The translations under genes were made by a program, and so were the position numbers. The notes beneath the pieces were generated by a model. That model was not told the origin of the DNA. It did no database searches and saw only the letters and a program-made list of their open reading frames with translations. Shown in pieces: positions 31,037 to 42,565 of a DNA stretch of 64,000 nt. The stretch is from Pseudomicrostroma phylloplanum (taxonomy: Eukaryota > Basidiomycota > Exobasidiomycetes > Microstromatales), in the NCBI GenBank assembly GCA_039545275.1, contig BCHS01000001.1, positions 1,070,853 to 1,134,852 of the forward strand, read 5' to 3'. Each line of letters opens with the position of its first letter. Position 1 is the stretch's first letter.

Positions 31037-34000
31037 ATGGGCGGACCTCATGAGCAGCACGGCTCAAGATCTGCTGCACTCCCAATCGTACTACGCGCCG
31101 CAGAGGCATCTAGCAAGAGGTATATCACAGTCTTGCCGCCCACACTAGATGTGAGTAGACAGTAGCCAGGACCTCGATCTCTCCCGTCTGCCGGCTGGGC
31201 ACGGCCAAGGAGTGTGATGTCTGACTCTCCTTACTCACGTCCTTCTTTGTGCTCTAACAGGCTCTGCTGCTCAAGGCTCGCTCCCTTTTCCCAGTGCCAC
31301 CCGGAAATACGCCCTACATCACTCTCGACCAAGACGAACAGACCGTGATCCTGGAAGACGCGCTACCCTTCATACGCGAACGCGAGGTCCTCGTCTTTCG
31401 CTGGAGCCCAGACACACCACGGAGGGCTCACGGAAAGAGCGTCAAGTGGGACAGCAGTGTCGCCAATGCTCAGAAGAGTACAGGTAGCTCGACTCCGTCC
31501 AGCTCCACCTCGCGTTCCAACAGGGCTGCTGCCACCGCCTCGACAGCAGATGCAAACGCTACGGCATCGTCGTCTGCTGCCGGAGGATCCACAAGATCAG
31601 CTTCCAATTCATCAAGCACATCAAGTCCCCAGACACAGCTCACACAAGCTCAGCAACATCGCGCAGCACACGCGCGACGCGTTCTAGAAGAGCAAAGACG
31701 GATCCAGGAAGAGGAGCAGGCAGAAGCAGCTCGTCAGAAGGCAGAGAAGGAGGAGGAAGAGAGACGGCGCGCTGGAGAAGTTGAGGAGGAAGAGCGGCGA
31801 AAGGCTGAGCAGGCTAGAAAAGAAGAGGAAGAAAGGGCTGCTCAAGAGGCGCAGAGGGAGAAAGAAGAGGCAGTGGCTCAGCGGGCTCGACTCGCTCAAC
31901 GGCAAGAGGAGGAGCGCTTAGCGGCCGAAGAGCAGGAGAAGGAGCAGGTACCTAGTCCACAGGTCAGCGAGGCTCAAACCGCCGGTGCTGAAACGCCTTC
32001 GAGGCAGCAAGAGGCTCGTGTCAGCAACAGCACACTCTCGCCTACCGATCTCGAAGTGTCGGGATCAAGCCCTCCTCCATACTCGTCTCCACGTAAGCCT
32101 GCTCTCGAGCGAGAGGTCACGCCTACACTTCAAGACGACAACGATGACGACCACATTCAGTCGTCTCCTCTTGTTGCTAGCCCGACTCGCGAGGTACATG
32201 CCGCTGTCGCTAAGGCGTCAATGAGTCCTCATGGAGACAAGCTCGTCGCTGGCAGGAGTCCCGTGAGCATCAGATGCTTCGAGGACGACGCTGCCGAAGG
32301 ACAGAATTTAGTACACGACATCGTGATGCAGGACGTTGTTACGGAGGAGAAGGCGCGACGCGTCACCGAGCCTGTTGCCGTCGTCACCGAGACAAGCGAG
32401 ACCGCAGACATGGCCTTAGACACGCCTGTTTGCGCACCTGCGATGGCTGCCAATGCTCAGGAAGACTCGAACGATGCACAGGCCGAAGCCGAAAAGCTCG
32501 TCACGAAGTCCATGCCCGCTTCTCCTGTCCAGGATGCGGCGCGAGTACAGGTGGCAGAGCAGACCGATGCAGTATACAAGACCATGCGCGCCGTCGTCGA
32601 TAACCTCCGCAACCACCCGGGCAACACTGCCTTCAGGGATCCCATGCCGCTCGACTACGCCTCCTTTGCCGAGTCGAACCCTGACGGCCGAGGGTCGATC
32701 GATCTCTACATCGTTCTTTCTCGCATCACCAAGCGCGAGTACGGTACCAGTGACTCGTCGCCCAGCCCTCTCGAAGCATTTACCTCGGATTTGAAGAGGA
32801 TCTGGTCGCTGGCCCGCTCCTTCTACGGACCAAAGTCGCCACAAGGCCAATGCGCCGCCCTCTTGGAGCGATTCGCAGAGGTTGTCATTGCGGAATGGAA
32901 GCTCAGACCAGCGCATGCTACCAAGTCGACTCCGACCCACGATGCTGCTGGACGAGGTGTCGCAAATGTGTCCGGAGGCAAGAGCAGCAAGAATGGCAGG
33001 ACTGGCGGTGCAGCAGATGACAAGGAGGCCGCAAGAAGAAAGGCCGCAGCGCTCATGGCATCGTGGAACAGCAGCATTGGCGCTGCTGCCATTGGGGCTA
33101 GTCCGACCTCGCGAGGGGAGAAGCGCGGTCTCAATGGCGGGGAAGAAGACGTATTCAACTCTCGATTGGCTGGTGGTAGAGCTTTGCCTTTCCAGCGGAG
33201 ACCTACAAAGCAGCAGCGTACCAACAGCTCGTCGGGAGAGAAGGCGGTGGACATGATGGCTTTCCACCGAGCGATCATGGGCGAGAAGGCCCCTCTTCCT
33301 GGCAACGTCGCTGCAATTGCGCCAGCCGCTGTGCCGGTCGAAGTTGTTCTGCCTGCCAGCGAGAGCCAGCAAGTCGTCCCCGAAGAGGAGGCTGAGAAGG
33401 AGAACACCTCCCCACTCCCTTGCTCAATGGCGCCAGCAGGCAAGGAATCTGTCGTCGAGGAACAAGCAAGGGACGACGAGCAAGAAGTCACCGTGGCCGC
33501 TGACATGACGGTGGTGGCAGATGAGGTTGTCGAAAGGTCAGTCCCCGACAACACTACCTCTCCTTCTTCTCTACCTTCTTCAATCATCGACTCTTCTTCC
33601 TCGTCTACCGAGGCTCCTACCTCCGCTGCTACCGCTGACCCGATCCCGGACCTTGTCTCTTCGGATTCCGCCACGGACATCACTTCTGCTCCTGTCAATA
33701 AAGTCAGCGTCGCTTCTTCCCGGCCACAAAGACGACGCAACCCCACTCGCTCCTCGGGCATCATCGAGTCGCCGCGGCCCCTCGTCGCCAGCAAGTCACC
33801 GGCGATGGAGACTGCCGTCAAGAGAGCTCGAAAGGAGCCTCGGGTGGTGGAGGAGGAGGAGGAAGTTCGAGAGGTGCCTGCACTTCTCGCTGCTGCCGAT
33901 GGGCTCTCTGAGGTCGCTGTAGCTGTAGCTGAAGAGGAGCAAGAGTCGACCGCGATGGAAATCGACATCGTTGCCCCCACAGAGGCGGTAGCATGCACCC

Positions 34001-34061
34001 TGCTCGAGCCTCAAGAGATCTCGACAAGCACAAGAGAGATTGAGCAGAGCCCTCAAGGATC

Positions 34062-34105
<44 letters not shown>

Positions 34106-34302
34106 AGGCAGACTCTGAATGCCTCGCAATGGCAGAAGTAGAAGCGGCAGTAGCGGCAGCGACGGTAGCAGCAGCGGCATCGGCGAGGGAGACGGCGAGG
34201 GAGACTCGTCGACCTCGTAGGACGCTCAGTGGATTTGCAGCAAGTATGGCTGGCGCGGGGGCGGCCTTGATCTCTAGTGCGACGGCTGCATTTGCTGGAT
34301 AG
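31037..34302 (+). CDS. Beta-grasp-like plus degenerate bromodomain protein (~1,051 aa)
   Basis: Exons 31037-31150 and 31261-34302 with a 110-nt intron; the ATG at 31037 is the first in frame. Residues about 28-98 (RYITVLPPTLDALLLKAR, EREVLVFRWSP) look like a small beta-grasp, ubiquitin- or PB1-like fold. Residues about 150-225 form a long Glu/Lys/Arg/Ala coiled coil. Residues about 473-588 follow a bromodomain layout: LRNHPGNTAFRDPMPLDY, IDLYIVLSRITKREY, FTSDLKRIWSLARSFYG, then LLERFAEVVIAEW. The asparagine that usually binds acetyl-lysine (YN) is replaced by Gly in FYGPKS, so binding may be lost or altered. The tail is Ser/Glu/Ala-rich with a pure Ala run. I know no family with this order; nuclear chromatin role is inference. 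Confidence 0.65.
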
Positions 34303-34562
34303 ATAGGCAGAGGCAGGAGGGGGACGATGGGAAGGGAGGGGACGGGTTGGCGTTGAAGTCGCATTACAACTCCCAAGGTTGGGGAGGGGGAGAGTGTGGG
34401 CAAAGAGAAATATTCACGATACTCGCCATGGCTATTGGTACATACAATCTGATCAACCTCATTCATCGCCATCTCACCGCCTCGCATTCCTGCCCGTCTG
34501 TCTTCGACCATCAGTTCCCTCTACTCAATAACATCGCGCTTCACTCATCTGTCGCCCCGCTA

Positions 34563-35565
34563 CTACTGCCTCTCCTCAATCCTGCCCAGCAACACCTGCA
34601 TCCTCTTTCCCAAGTCGGGCTGCCCGCCTTTACGGCTCTGCGCCCGCGATCCGCCTTTACTGGTCGAGTTCCACATCTCTTGACGCTTCTTGCGCGCCTC
34701 GACGGCTTCCTCACGGGTGCGGTGAGGGCGGGGGGCTGAGGTATGGGTCGGTCCTGAAGCTGGCGCTGATGTAAGACCTGGCTTTGCAGCGACGGCAGGG
34801 GTGGCAGAGGATGCTTCGCCCGGTCTCGAGCGACTCCGAGGAGGGGCATTGTCCCTCTCCCGTCTGTCATTGCCATCAGGACCGGGCGCCGGACCCGCCC
34901 GATCTCGTCTCCTCTGTCTCGTGTCGTCTCCGGCTGCTCGACTCGCGGCCGAGTCTACCGTCGGACCGTGCCCCTCCTCTTCTTCCTCATCCCTGGCAAA
35001 TCGACCCAGGTCTGGCTTCTGGAAGAAGGGGGAAGGAGCGCTGCGGGAAGAAGGGCCAGCCCGTGGTCTCCTCGGGGCTGATGATCGCTCAACCTCGTCG
35101 CTCTCGTCTTCGTCATCTTCACCCTCGTCGTCGTTGGCGCGTCTCTTGCCCTTTGTGTCTGCAAAGCCCTCTTCGCCGGCAATGGACTTGAAGAAGCGCT
35201 TCTTGGTCTTGGCATTGGCGATCAGATTGGCCTTGATCTTCTTGGCTGTTGGCGCCGGGAGAGCGTGACAATGTGGCAAGGAGCTGGTCAGCCACCTCGT
35301 ACAGGACCGAGTGATGCGTGCGAAGGCTGTACTACTCACCTTTGCCCAAGTAAGCTCCATCGGGAGCGTGCGAAGGACCGACCTTGAAGCCGCCCCTACC
35401 GCCCCCTCTCCCTCCGCCTCTTCCTCCTCTCGAAGCGCCACTGCCACCGCCTCTTCCACCGCCGCCGCCGCGCCCTCCACCGCTGCCACTACCGTGCGAG
35501 GGCGTGAATGGCTTGTGTGTCTTGTGCTTGACTACAGACCGCTTTGACTTGTCGAAGCCGGCCAT
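34563..35565 (-). CDS. FYV7: FYV7-like rRNA-processing protein with Gly-rich N-terminus (~302 aa)
   Basis: Exons 35565-35340 and 35245-34563 (94-nt intron; junction gives LGK-AKKIKANL). After a Gly/Arg-rich RGG-type stretch at residues about 25-60 come KKIKANLIANAKTKKRFFK, an acidic middle, and at the C-terminus EARKKRQEMW then GGQPDLGKRMQVLLGRIE. The short conserved C-terminal block resembles the KRTKKGQP-x-LGPKI-x-LLxKI ending of Fyv7/CCDC59, which acts in 18S pre-rRNA processing in the nucleolus. The RGG stretch is not typical of yeast Fyv7 but is common in nucleolar proteins. Assignment rests on short motifs. It is head-to-head with seipin, 343 bp between starts. Confidence 0.65.
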
Positions 35566-35908
35566 TGTGATCCTTGTGTGCGGGGATGACGGTGATGATG
35601 TTTGGGTGAGTGGTATAGTCTACCCCCGCCTTCTGTCGGGACGGAAACAGCGGGAATTTTATTTTCACGCCTCAACGGAAAGGCGCGAGGTCAGACGCAG
35701 GGCCGATGCACCGCACAACAAGTGGAGACGCCGCCGAGGCCTGGGCCAAAGACCAACCAACACCTTCCCACGCCCAGGACAGTCAGGATACCGAACCACA
35801 ACTCGTCTATACCAAGTATACCCGCTACCAAGTCCCATCGTCCAGCTTGGGTCGAAGCTGAGCTCAGTTCACCTGACCTGGGTAAGACTCGGTACCCACC
35901 ACAGAGCC
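35566..35908. other. Divergent promoter region, FYV7-like / seipin
   Basis: 343 bp between start codons. No other feature recognised. Confidence 0.5.
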
Positions 35909-38401
35909 ATGTCGCGTCCCATCGCCTCTCCCTCGGCCTCGTTCCGGTACGGCAACCGCTCCGCGTACCCACTCCCGCCGCGACGCGCCTCGTCCTACTC
36001 CTCCACCACCAACCCCGGGGGCGATGCTCCTCGAGGTCAGCCCCAGTCAGGTCCTCGCATCCTCACCGGAGTCAAGGGACCAGAGTCATTCGAGACCGTC
36101 TCGGACTTCATCCTCTCCCTGCCTCATCCGCGATACTGGCCCTCGCTACTGATAAACTACTTTGTCCTGGACCCGCTCCGCGTACTCGCCGTGACGCTCG
36201 TGGCCCTCATCACCTCGCCGCGCACGCACCGTGTAGTCCTGCGCCTCAGCGTCCTCTTTGCCCTCTTCTGGACGTCGCTCATCCTTGCCATCTTTGCCTA
36301 CATAGGCTTCTACAGGATATGGGTGCCGGACGTGGGCAGACTAGATCAGGTGCACCTCGAATATGGCAAGAGGGGGGGAGAGATGCCTTCTGCTCTGGTG
36401 CACTTGGGCAACTGGAGGAGCGGATCGGGGGTAGGCGGGGAAGATTGGTTCGCTGAAGAGCAGGAGTACGATGTCAGTGTGGAGCTACTGGTGCCTATCA
36501 GTACAGCGAACCTCGATCTGGGTAAGTAGAGGCTTCAAGTCTAGCGGGCAAGCGAGCGGCAGCATCTCTGACCCCTGCCATCCCCATCAACCCAGGCAAC
36601 TTCATGGTCTCCCTCACGCTCTTAACCTCGGACAATGTCACCCTCTTCCATTCCGCCAAGCCCACCATACTGCGCCCAACGACGCCCCCGCTTCGCTTCC
36701 TCACCCAGTTCGCGTCGCACGTCTCCTCTCGGCCCTCTATCGCCTCCTCTGCTGGCTCAGACGGCGTCGGAGCGGGTCCAGGCTCCTTCATGCTCCCCCT
36801 GCCCTTCACTTCGCCCTCTCTGGAGCTCATGACCATTCGTCTCTTCGACCGAGTCGTACTGCACCCCAGCCCCGGCTCCATCCCCTTCTCGGACCCAGCG
36901 GGGAGTCCCCTACGGGCGGGGGCGCGGAGACGCATCTCGAAGGCTCTCGTGAGGGTCGGTAGGGATGATTCGGACAAGTACTGGGTGTACGGCGGCGGAC
37001 ACGGCGTAGGCGGAGTGGTCATGGGCGGTCACCCCCTCACCGAAGGACTGCAAGGTGGGCTAGGCCAAGGGATGGTCCTCGCAACGCAGAATGGCGGGGC
37101 CTTTAGGAGCAGAGGAGAACTGCAGACCGTCGGTGTCGGACTGCGTTTCGATGCTCGACTGACGGGACTGAGGTACCTCCTCTACACGTACCCTATCCTC
37201 TCCTTCCTCCTCTTCACTTCTCTCTTTCTTGCCTTTGAGCTCATCTCGGCTCTAACGCTCTGGACCATCGCCGCCGTCTACACTTCCTCCCTTCCAGGGC
37301 TAGGAGTCGACCTCGGTGCGGACAACCAGTTCGTTCCATATCGAGATGGGCCAGATCTCGGAGGCAGGGGCTACGGCTCGGGAGACGATGAAGACGAGGA
37401 CGATGGCTCCTCGACTCCTCGGAGAAGGGCGCGCTCGGGAGCTACGCCCGAGACGATCACTGCTACGCCAACGACTACTTCGAATGTCGACGAAGACGAA
37501 GACGAGGAGGCTGCTTCGTGGGAGGAAGAAGATACCGAGACGGAGCAAGGTACCTCTGCGGGTCCGGCACAGCTGCGCTCTCGGGCCTCTCTGAGGGACA
37601 GGGATGCTGAAGAGCAACGGGAGGTGCTGCTAGCTGCAGAGGAAGAGGCGCGCAGGACGGGAAGACTAATGACTGCTGTGGCCGGCGCAGGCGATGCTGG
37701 TACTCGCCCTCGAGCTGCAGCGGGAGCTGGAGCTGAAGGGGACGAAGATCTTCTCTCCCCAACGTATCGTCGCGTCCTTGGTCGGCTGGACGAAGAGACC
37801 GAAGAGGAGACGGACGATGTAGCCTCTGTTTCCAGCGGCATGGGCAGCACACTCTCCTCTTCTGGCACCGGCACTGGCGGTACTCAACGGAGAGCAGGTC
37901 CCACCGCTGCCACTGCCAGTGCGAGGGAGGCCAGTGGAGAATCTTCCACCTCTGGAGGGTCTAGCACACGCACTGGCGAGGGTGACGACGAGTGGGAGGA
38001 CGAGGGTGGGCAGGGGGACGAGACTGTCCTTATTGAAGGTGGACGGAGCCGGGAGGGAGAGGAGACTGCTAGGGAGGGCCAAGCAATCCGGAGACGCAAG
38101 GCCTTCGAGGAGGACGATGATGAGGGGGGTGATGGGGCCAGTACGATCGGTGGAGTGAGTAGAACGAGAGAGAAAGAGAACGCTACCAGGAGGGCTCTTT
38201 GCTGAACAGTTTCACTGACCAATGACCCCCTTTCACCCCCTCCCTTTCATCATCTGCCTACAGTCCGCAACAGACCCCTCCATCGCCTCCGGCTCACGCA
38301 GGAGCTTCGGCGCAACCACGCAGGCCTCGACCTCTACTCGCCAGACAGGCACGACGGGCGGAGGCGGTGGTGGAGGCAGAGGTGGTGGGTCGGACTACTG
38401 A
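35909..38401 (+). CDS. SEI1: Seipin (lipid-droplet biogenesis), ~769 aa with long acidic tail
   Basis: Exons 35909-36521, 36596-38154 and 38264-38401. Two hydrophobic segments flank a lumenal domain: about residues 113-137 (SVLFALFWTSLILAIFAYIG) and 397-435 (YPILSFLLFTSLFLAFELI). The lumenal block contains YDVSVELLVP, the splice-restored DLGNFMVSLTL, and LLTSDN, which are seipin hallmarks. Seipin forms an oligomeric ring at ER-lipid-droplet contacts and controls droplet formation. Yeast seipin is about 285 residues; here more than 330 extra cytosolic residues follow TM2, Asp/Glu/Ser/Gly-rich, ending in a Gly/Arg run. The last exon boundary (GG-SATDP) is inferred from an open frame and GTGAGT/CAG sites. 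It shares its upstream region with the FYV7-like gene. Confidence 0.87.
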
Positions 38402-38893
38402 GCAGTGCAAGCAGGACGAGAGCAGCAGCCCAGCCCGTCTTTGCCTGCCTCTCTCTCTCTTGTACTTTCGCAAGCCAGAAAATTTCAAACAGGATCGTGG
38501 TCGTCATCATGATCGTGATCGTGATCGTGATTGTCGCCTGAGCACATTCTCGTCGTGGGTAGCGATGGATGACTGTGACATTATACCAGGAAAGGGGAAA
38601 TGGAATGGAATGGGACGGGGTGAACTGAGGTGGGATGCAGGTGTAGGGCGGTATCAGGACGGATGTGGGTGATTACCTCGCGAACGAGCGGCCGAGAAAA
38701 GACAGGTCTCTGCCTCTGTTGCGGTTCGCTCGTCCTTGATCCTGCTTCTGCGCTCTTGCTTCTGCGGATAGCGTGGTATGAAACGTTGCCCCTTCCCCCC
38801 CTCATTGTCCCTCCAAGATTCGGGCGGCGCTCCTCCCTCACCCAGCTCGTCCGCTAGCGCCCCGCATCTTCGCGCCGGGAATCCTTTGCTTCT
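38402..38893. other. Convergent 3' intergenic region, seipin / CK2 beta
   Basis: 492 bp between stop codons. Contains a short GATCGT repeat; no gene seen. Confidence 0.5.
38511..38531. repeat. Short GATCGT hexamer repeat
   Basis: Three and a half GATCGT units in a non-coding 3' region. Confidence 0.7.
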
Positions 38894-40349
38894 TCACCTC
38901 CGTCCCGCGACTGGCACGTCTTGATGTGGACCATTTCCGCCACCAGCACTGCGCTGCTGAGCAGCTTGTTGGCCGCCTCCATTGCCGTTGCTGCTCACTC
39001 CAGCACCACCACCACCGCCGCCGCCGCTGGTCGAAGTGAGCCCAGCTCCAACATTGACCTGCATTTGCTCTGCCACGCGCTCCTGCCAACGATGCAGCAC
39101 GGCGACTTCGTGTACGGGAAAGCCAAAGATGCGAGGCTTGTACCGCTCCACGCCCTTGTGGATCGGCGGGCCGCTCATCGCTGTTGGTCCGCTGGATGCT
39201 TGATTCGAATGCTGCGAGGGAGAAGTGAGGACACTGCCCGCGCCTTGTTGCCCGCTTGCTGTACTTGGATTCTGCATCGAGCCCGAAGCAGGCCCCCCAC
39301 TGCTGCCGCCTGCTGAGAGGGCCATGTTGTTGCCGTTGTTGCGCTCGGCCGAAGCTGAACCCTGCGATCGCTGATCTACGCTCATCGGTGACGCTTCGCC
39401 GCCATCTTCTTCCACTGCTAGGTTACCACTGCCGCCTTCGCCCGTGCCTGACCGAGATCGAGGGGTCGAGCGGGCGCCAGACGGCCCTGCTGCCGCGCCG
39501 TGTTGCTGTTGTTGCTGATTGGAGTGATTGCTTGGAGGAGGGAGAAGGAAGGGTGATTGGGAGGACGGAGACTTCGATGGGAGCATGTGGGGGTATACCA
39601 TGAACTGGAGAGCGAACGAGGTACGTGGAGAGCTGGTCAGTGGTAGCCCGTCACCTACTTTGCTTCATTGCTACTCACTAGAAGATGAGGAAAGCTGCTA
39701 CCGAAGAAGGCTCCGTCGATTGTGCCATGCCTGGACGATTTGGGGCTGTAGATGTCCTCACAACGAGGACAGAAGAGTTTGACGGCCTTCTGGAACGGCA
39801 GATCCGACAAGCCGAGGGGCAGTAATGGCTGGGAGTAGCAGAGGACTCGCGGACACCGTCCAAAGTCGGATCTCTTGTACTTCTCAAGCTACCAGACGAA
39901 GTCGGAAGGGGGGGTCAGTAAGTCCGCTCGATCGTGGCAGCTAATTCCTACGCGCTCCTTCAACTCACCATCTTTGCTAGCCCTCTACTTGTAATGATGT
40001 ATCTAGCGTGAACTAGTCCATACAGCAACCTTCCCTGTGCCTCAATGTGATCCCTCGTCTCCTGATCCATCTCCTCCTCCATTGCATCTGTCACCAGATC
40101 CAGCGCCTGCGGATAGTGTTGCACTTCAGCATTGAGACCAGTGAGGTTGAACCGATCCAGAATGTAGTCTTCGTCGACTTCGCAAAAGTATTCGTTGCCC
40201 TTTGCGGAAAGGAACCATGATACCCATGTCGATGTCGCATAGGACGAAGCGGAGGAGAGATCGTCCACTGGCAGGCAGGAAATAGATTGTTAACGCGACA
40301 CTCAGCGGGAAGCTCACGACTGCTGACCGAGCTGTATGTACTCACTCAT
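38894..40349 (-). CDS. CKB1: Casein kinase 2 regulatory (beta) subunit, ~407 aa
   Basis: Exons 40349-40346 (only ATG plus A), 40267-39969, 39888-39679 and 39604-38894. The second exon reads [19 protein letters not shown], then FNLTGLN, and the third holds the zinc ribbon C113, C118, C141 and C144 with [16 protein letters not shown], which forms the beta dimer. The subunit binds two catalytic alpha subunits and sets substrate choice of the CK2 tetramer. Unusually, about 140 residues of Ser/Gly/Asn/Gln-rich sequence (about 181-322) sit between [10 protein letters not shown] and the conserved [12 protein letters not shown], and a further Gly-rich tail follows. The first four-nucleotide coding exon is inferred because no ATG precedes the acceptor in frame. 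Divergent from mL43. Confidence 0.94.
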
Positions 40350-40671
40350 CCTGGGCGAGTAGTCTCTCTATACGCGAGCTGAAGAGACTGTATGCGATGT
40401 GCTGAGGCGGCGTCCCTTTGATGATGGTAGGCAGTCAGTTGGGTTGTGCGAGGAATGATATTGTCCAAACGGAAGGGCAACAACCGACGTCGGGTGGAAG
40501 CGCGCGGTGAAATTGAAGCAAGCCACCCACGACGACCTTCTGAATGGTAGACCCGGTACCACTCACCACATCAGCTTACCTCGACGGACGATACTGAGCG
40601 CTCAGCATAGTGGAATCAGCGCCAATCAGACCCTCACCTTCGGCTGCTCTACCGCAAAAGTCCACACCGCT
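40350..40671. other. Divergent promoter region, CK2 beta / mL43
   Basis: 322 bp between start codons; no other feature recognised. Confidence 0.5.
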
Positions 40672-41354
40672 ATGTCAAGGCTGCTTCGCGGAACGCTCCG
40701 CACCGCACCAGGACCAGGAGGCGCAGGTTCCATCGGCCACTTCACCCAGCCCTGTCGCAAAATCGTCCTCAACTACTGCCAACACTCGCCAGCCTCCAAG
40801 GGAGTGAGAGATTGGCTCAGCTTCGGTCTCAAGAGCAATTGGCAGAGGATAGGAGCTCAAAATGGAGTAAGTGTGGTGGGCGAGAGGGGACCGCTGGACG
40901 CTGCGAAGAGTTGGCCTCAAATCGAGTGGGTGATCCAGGAGGGGAAGAGGGGTACCGAGCCTACCGTCACGGCATATTATGGTGAGTGAGCAAGTCTGGC
41001 GCCTGCAGCGTTAGACAGTATGCTGCTTCGGGATGGATGAAGAGTTGCGGGATCTGCCTTGGCCTCTGACACCAGAATTGACTCCTCTGCCGTCCCTCCG
41101 CCTTTCCTGACCTTCTCTTCAAAGTCAACTCGCGGACAAAGACGATCCCTCTACACATGCTCTCGGCAACAGCTCTACCGCCCAAGCTGCACCTGCTAGT
41201 CTCATCAACTGGCCGCAAGCTGGCAGGATCGCAGTCTAGGCAAGGCCACAACACGAGCGAGGCAAGGAATTACAAGAAGAGGGTGGTGGAGAGTGTCCGA
41301 GGCGCTGAGCCCGTCAGAGGTCACTGGAGCGGATTTGGAGCTAGCGGATCCTAG
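40672..41354 (+). CDS. MRPL51: Mitochondrial large-subunit ribosomal protein mL43 (MRPL51 type), ~179 aa
   Basis: Exons 40672-40981 and 41125-41354; intron 143 nt. The first exon gives CRKIVLNYCQHSPASKGVRDWLS, matching the KLVxxYCxxGGSSRGxRxF opening of the thioredoxin-like L51/S25/CI-B8 domain, and PTVTAYY-VNSRTKTIPLH after splicing matches the VxGxYxNGxxKxI strand. The protein sits in the mitochondrial large subunit near the central protuberance in fungi. The N-terminus is basic (MSRLLRGTLRTA) and could aid import. The C-terminus after the domain is basic and variable, ending HWSGFGASGS. An in-frame ATG at 40507 is less likely because it would add 55 unconserved residues. Confidence 0.85.
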
Positions 41355-41566
41355 ACCTCTTAGCGTCTGTCGAGACCAAAGCAAAAGTGTACTGTTGTTG
41401 CTGATGCTGCGTTGCATTGTATTATATGACAAATCTCACCAGAGCTGGGGCGTGCGACTGCGCCTAATCCCTGAACCGGTTGCTAATCCGAAGGGTTGTA
41501 TAACATGGCCCATGCTCTACTTGTTTCTGTCTCTCCTTATCCCTCCCTTCCTCGTTGACGATCCGC

Positions 41567-42257
41567 TCAATTGAGCTTAACGCTCTCCTCACCCCACTCC
41601 TCCATCGGCTTGCCCTTGAGGATCTTCAGCCCCTCCTCATCGAACTCGACATTCTCAGCATGGCCCATCGCCTTGCCGATGAATTTGGTGTGAGAACCAA
41701 AGGCCAGGAGGGCATCGCTGACTGGGTGACGGATCTCGACGCGGGTCATGGCGAGGTTGCGACCTGAAGCGCGGAAGTAGGGAAAGGATGGAGATTGGAG
41801 GATGCAGGACGGAGGATACGGATGAGTCTCCTTCTCCTCTCACCCGTGGAAGACTCGCAAACTCACCCATTGTCACCACCTCTCCCCTCACCAGAATCTC
41901 ATCTCCCTCACCCCCAGCCGCCTTGGCAAAAGTAGTACTGATATCCAAGCTCACCCCCGTACTATACATGCCCTTCGTCGCAAGCGCCAAACTCCCACAC
42001 GTATCCATCAGCGTGCAAACAAACCCTCCATGAGCCGACCCAAGTCTATTCAGATTGTGCTTCTGAATGGGTAAGGAAGCGAGAAAGAGACCGGGCCGGG
42101 CGGAGAGGAGGGTGAAGGAGGGGAGAAAGGTAGAGGTGTCGTGCCCGCCCGCGGTGAGGAAGGCGGATATCACGCGGTTTGTGAAGTGGAAGCAGGGCGA
42201 GGAGGAGGAGAGCTGTGAGCGGAGGGAGGCGGTCGGGAGGGACAGGGTAGGAGGCAT
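41567..42257 (-). CDS. Hotdog-fold acyl-CoA thioesterase (PaaI/ACOT13 type), ~195 aa
   Basis: Exons 42257-41867 and 41763-41567; intron 103 nt, junction TMG-RNLAMT. The hotdog signature is clear: NRLGSAHGGFVCTLMDTCGSLAL, with HGG and the catalytic-type Asp in LMD, then LDISTTFAKAA, DEILVRGEVV, and RVEIRHP followed by LLAFGSHTKF. Such dimeric or tetrameric enzymes hydrolyse acyl- or aryl-CoA esters. The N-terminal 30 residues are Ser/Thr-rich with few charges, so mitochondrial targeting is possible but not certain. The ATG at 42257 is the only plausible start; an upstream open stretch lacks ATG. The gene lies just downstream of the Pil1-like gene on the same strand. Confidence 0.87.
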
Positions 42258-42565
42258 GGCTGCTGCTCGGTAGCTGGGGCTAGCGATCAATAGAGGTGGT
42301 CAAAGAAAGGGAGAGAGGAGAGGTATGCTCGGAAGAAGGTAGGCCGGTATCCCCGCGGATAGCGCCGGTGCGGGGTCGAGCTCCGCCCTTCCGTTTCTGC
42401 CGCCACCCCACAATTCAGAGAGGCCCACAATGACGATCGACGGTAGTGAACGGTATCCATTACGTACGCACAGCGTTGAAGAATTCTGGAAAAGGACAGT
42501 CGACACATACACGGGAAAAACAAGGAATGCGGACTGTTCTTGGGAGGCTGGTATCATGTCTCTCA
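42258..42565. other. Intergenic, Pil1-like 3' end to thioesterase start
   Basis: 308 bp between two minus-strand genes. Nothing recognised. Confidence 0.5.

Noticed and set aside
32823..33998. 391-codon minus-strand ORF inside the bromodomain-like gene
   Set aside because: Ser/Ala/Thr-rich shadow of the low-complexity plus-strand coding sequence.
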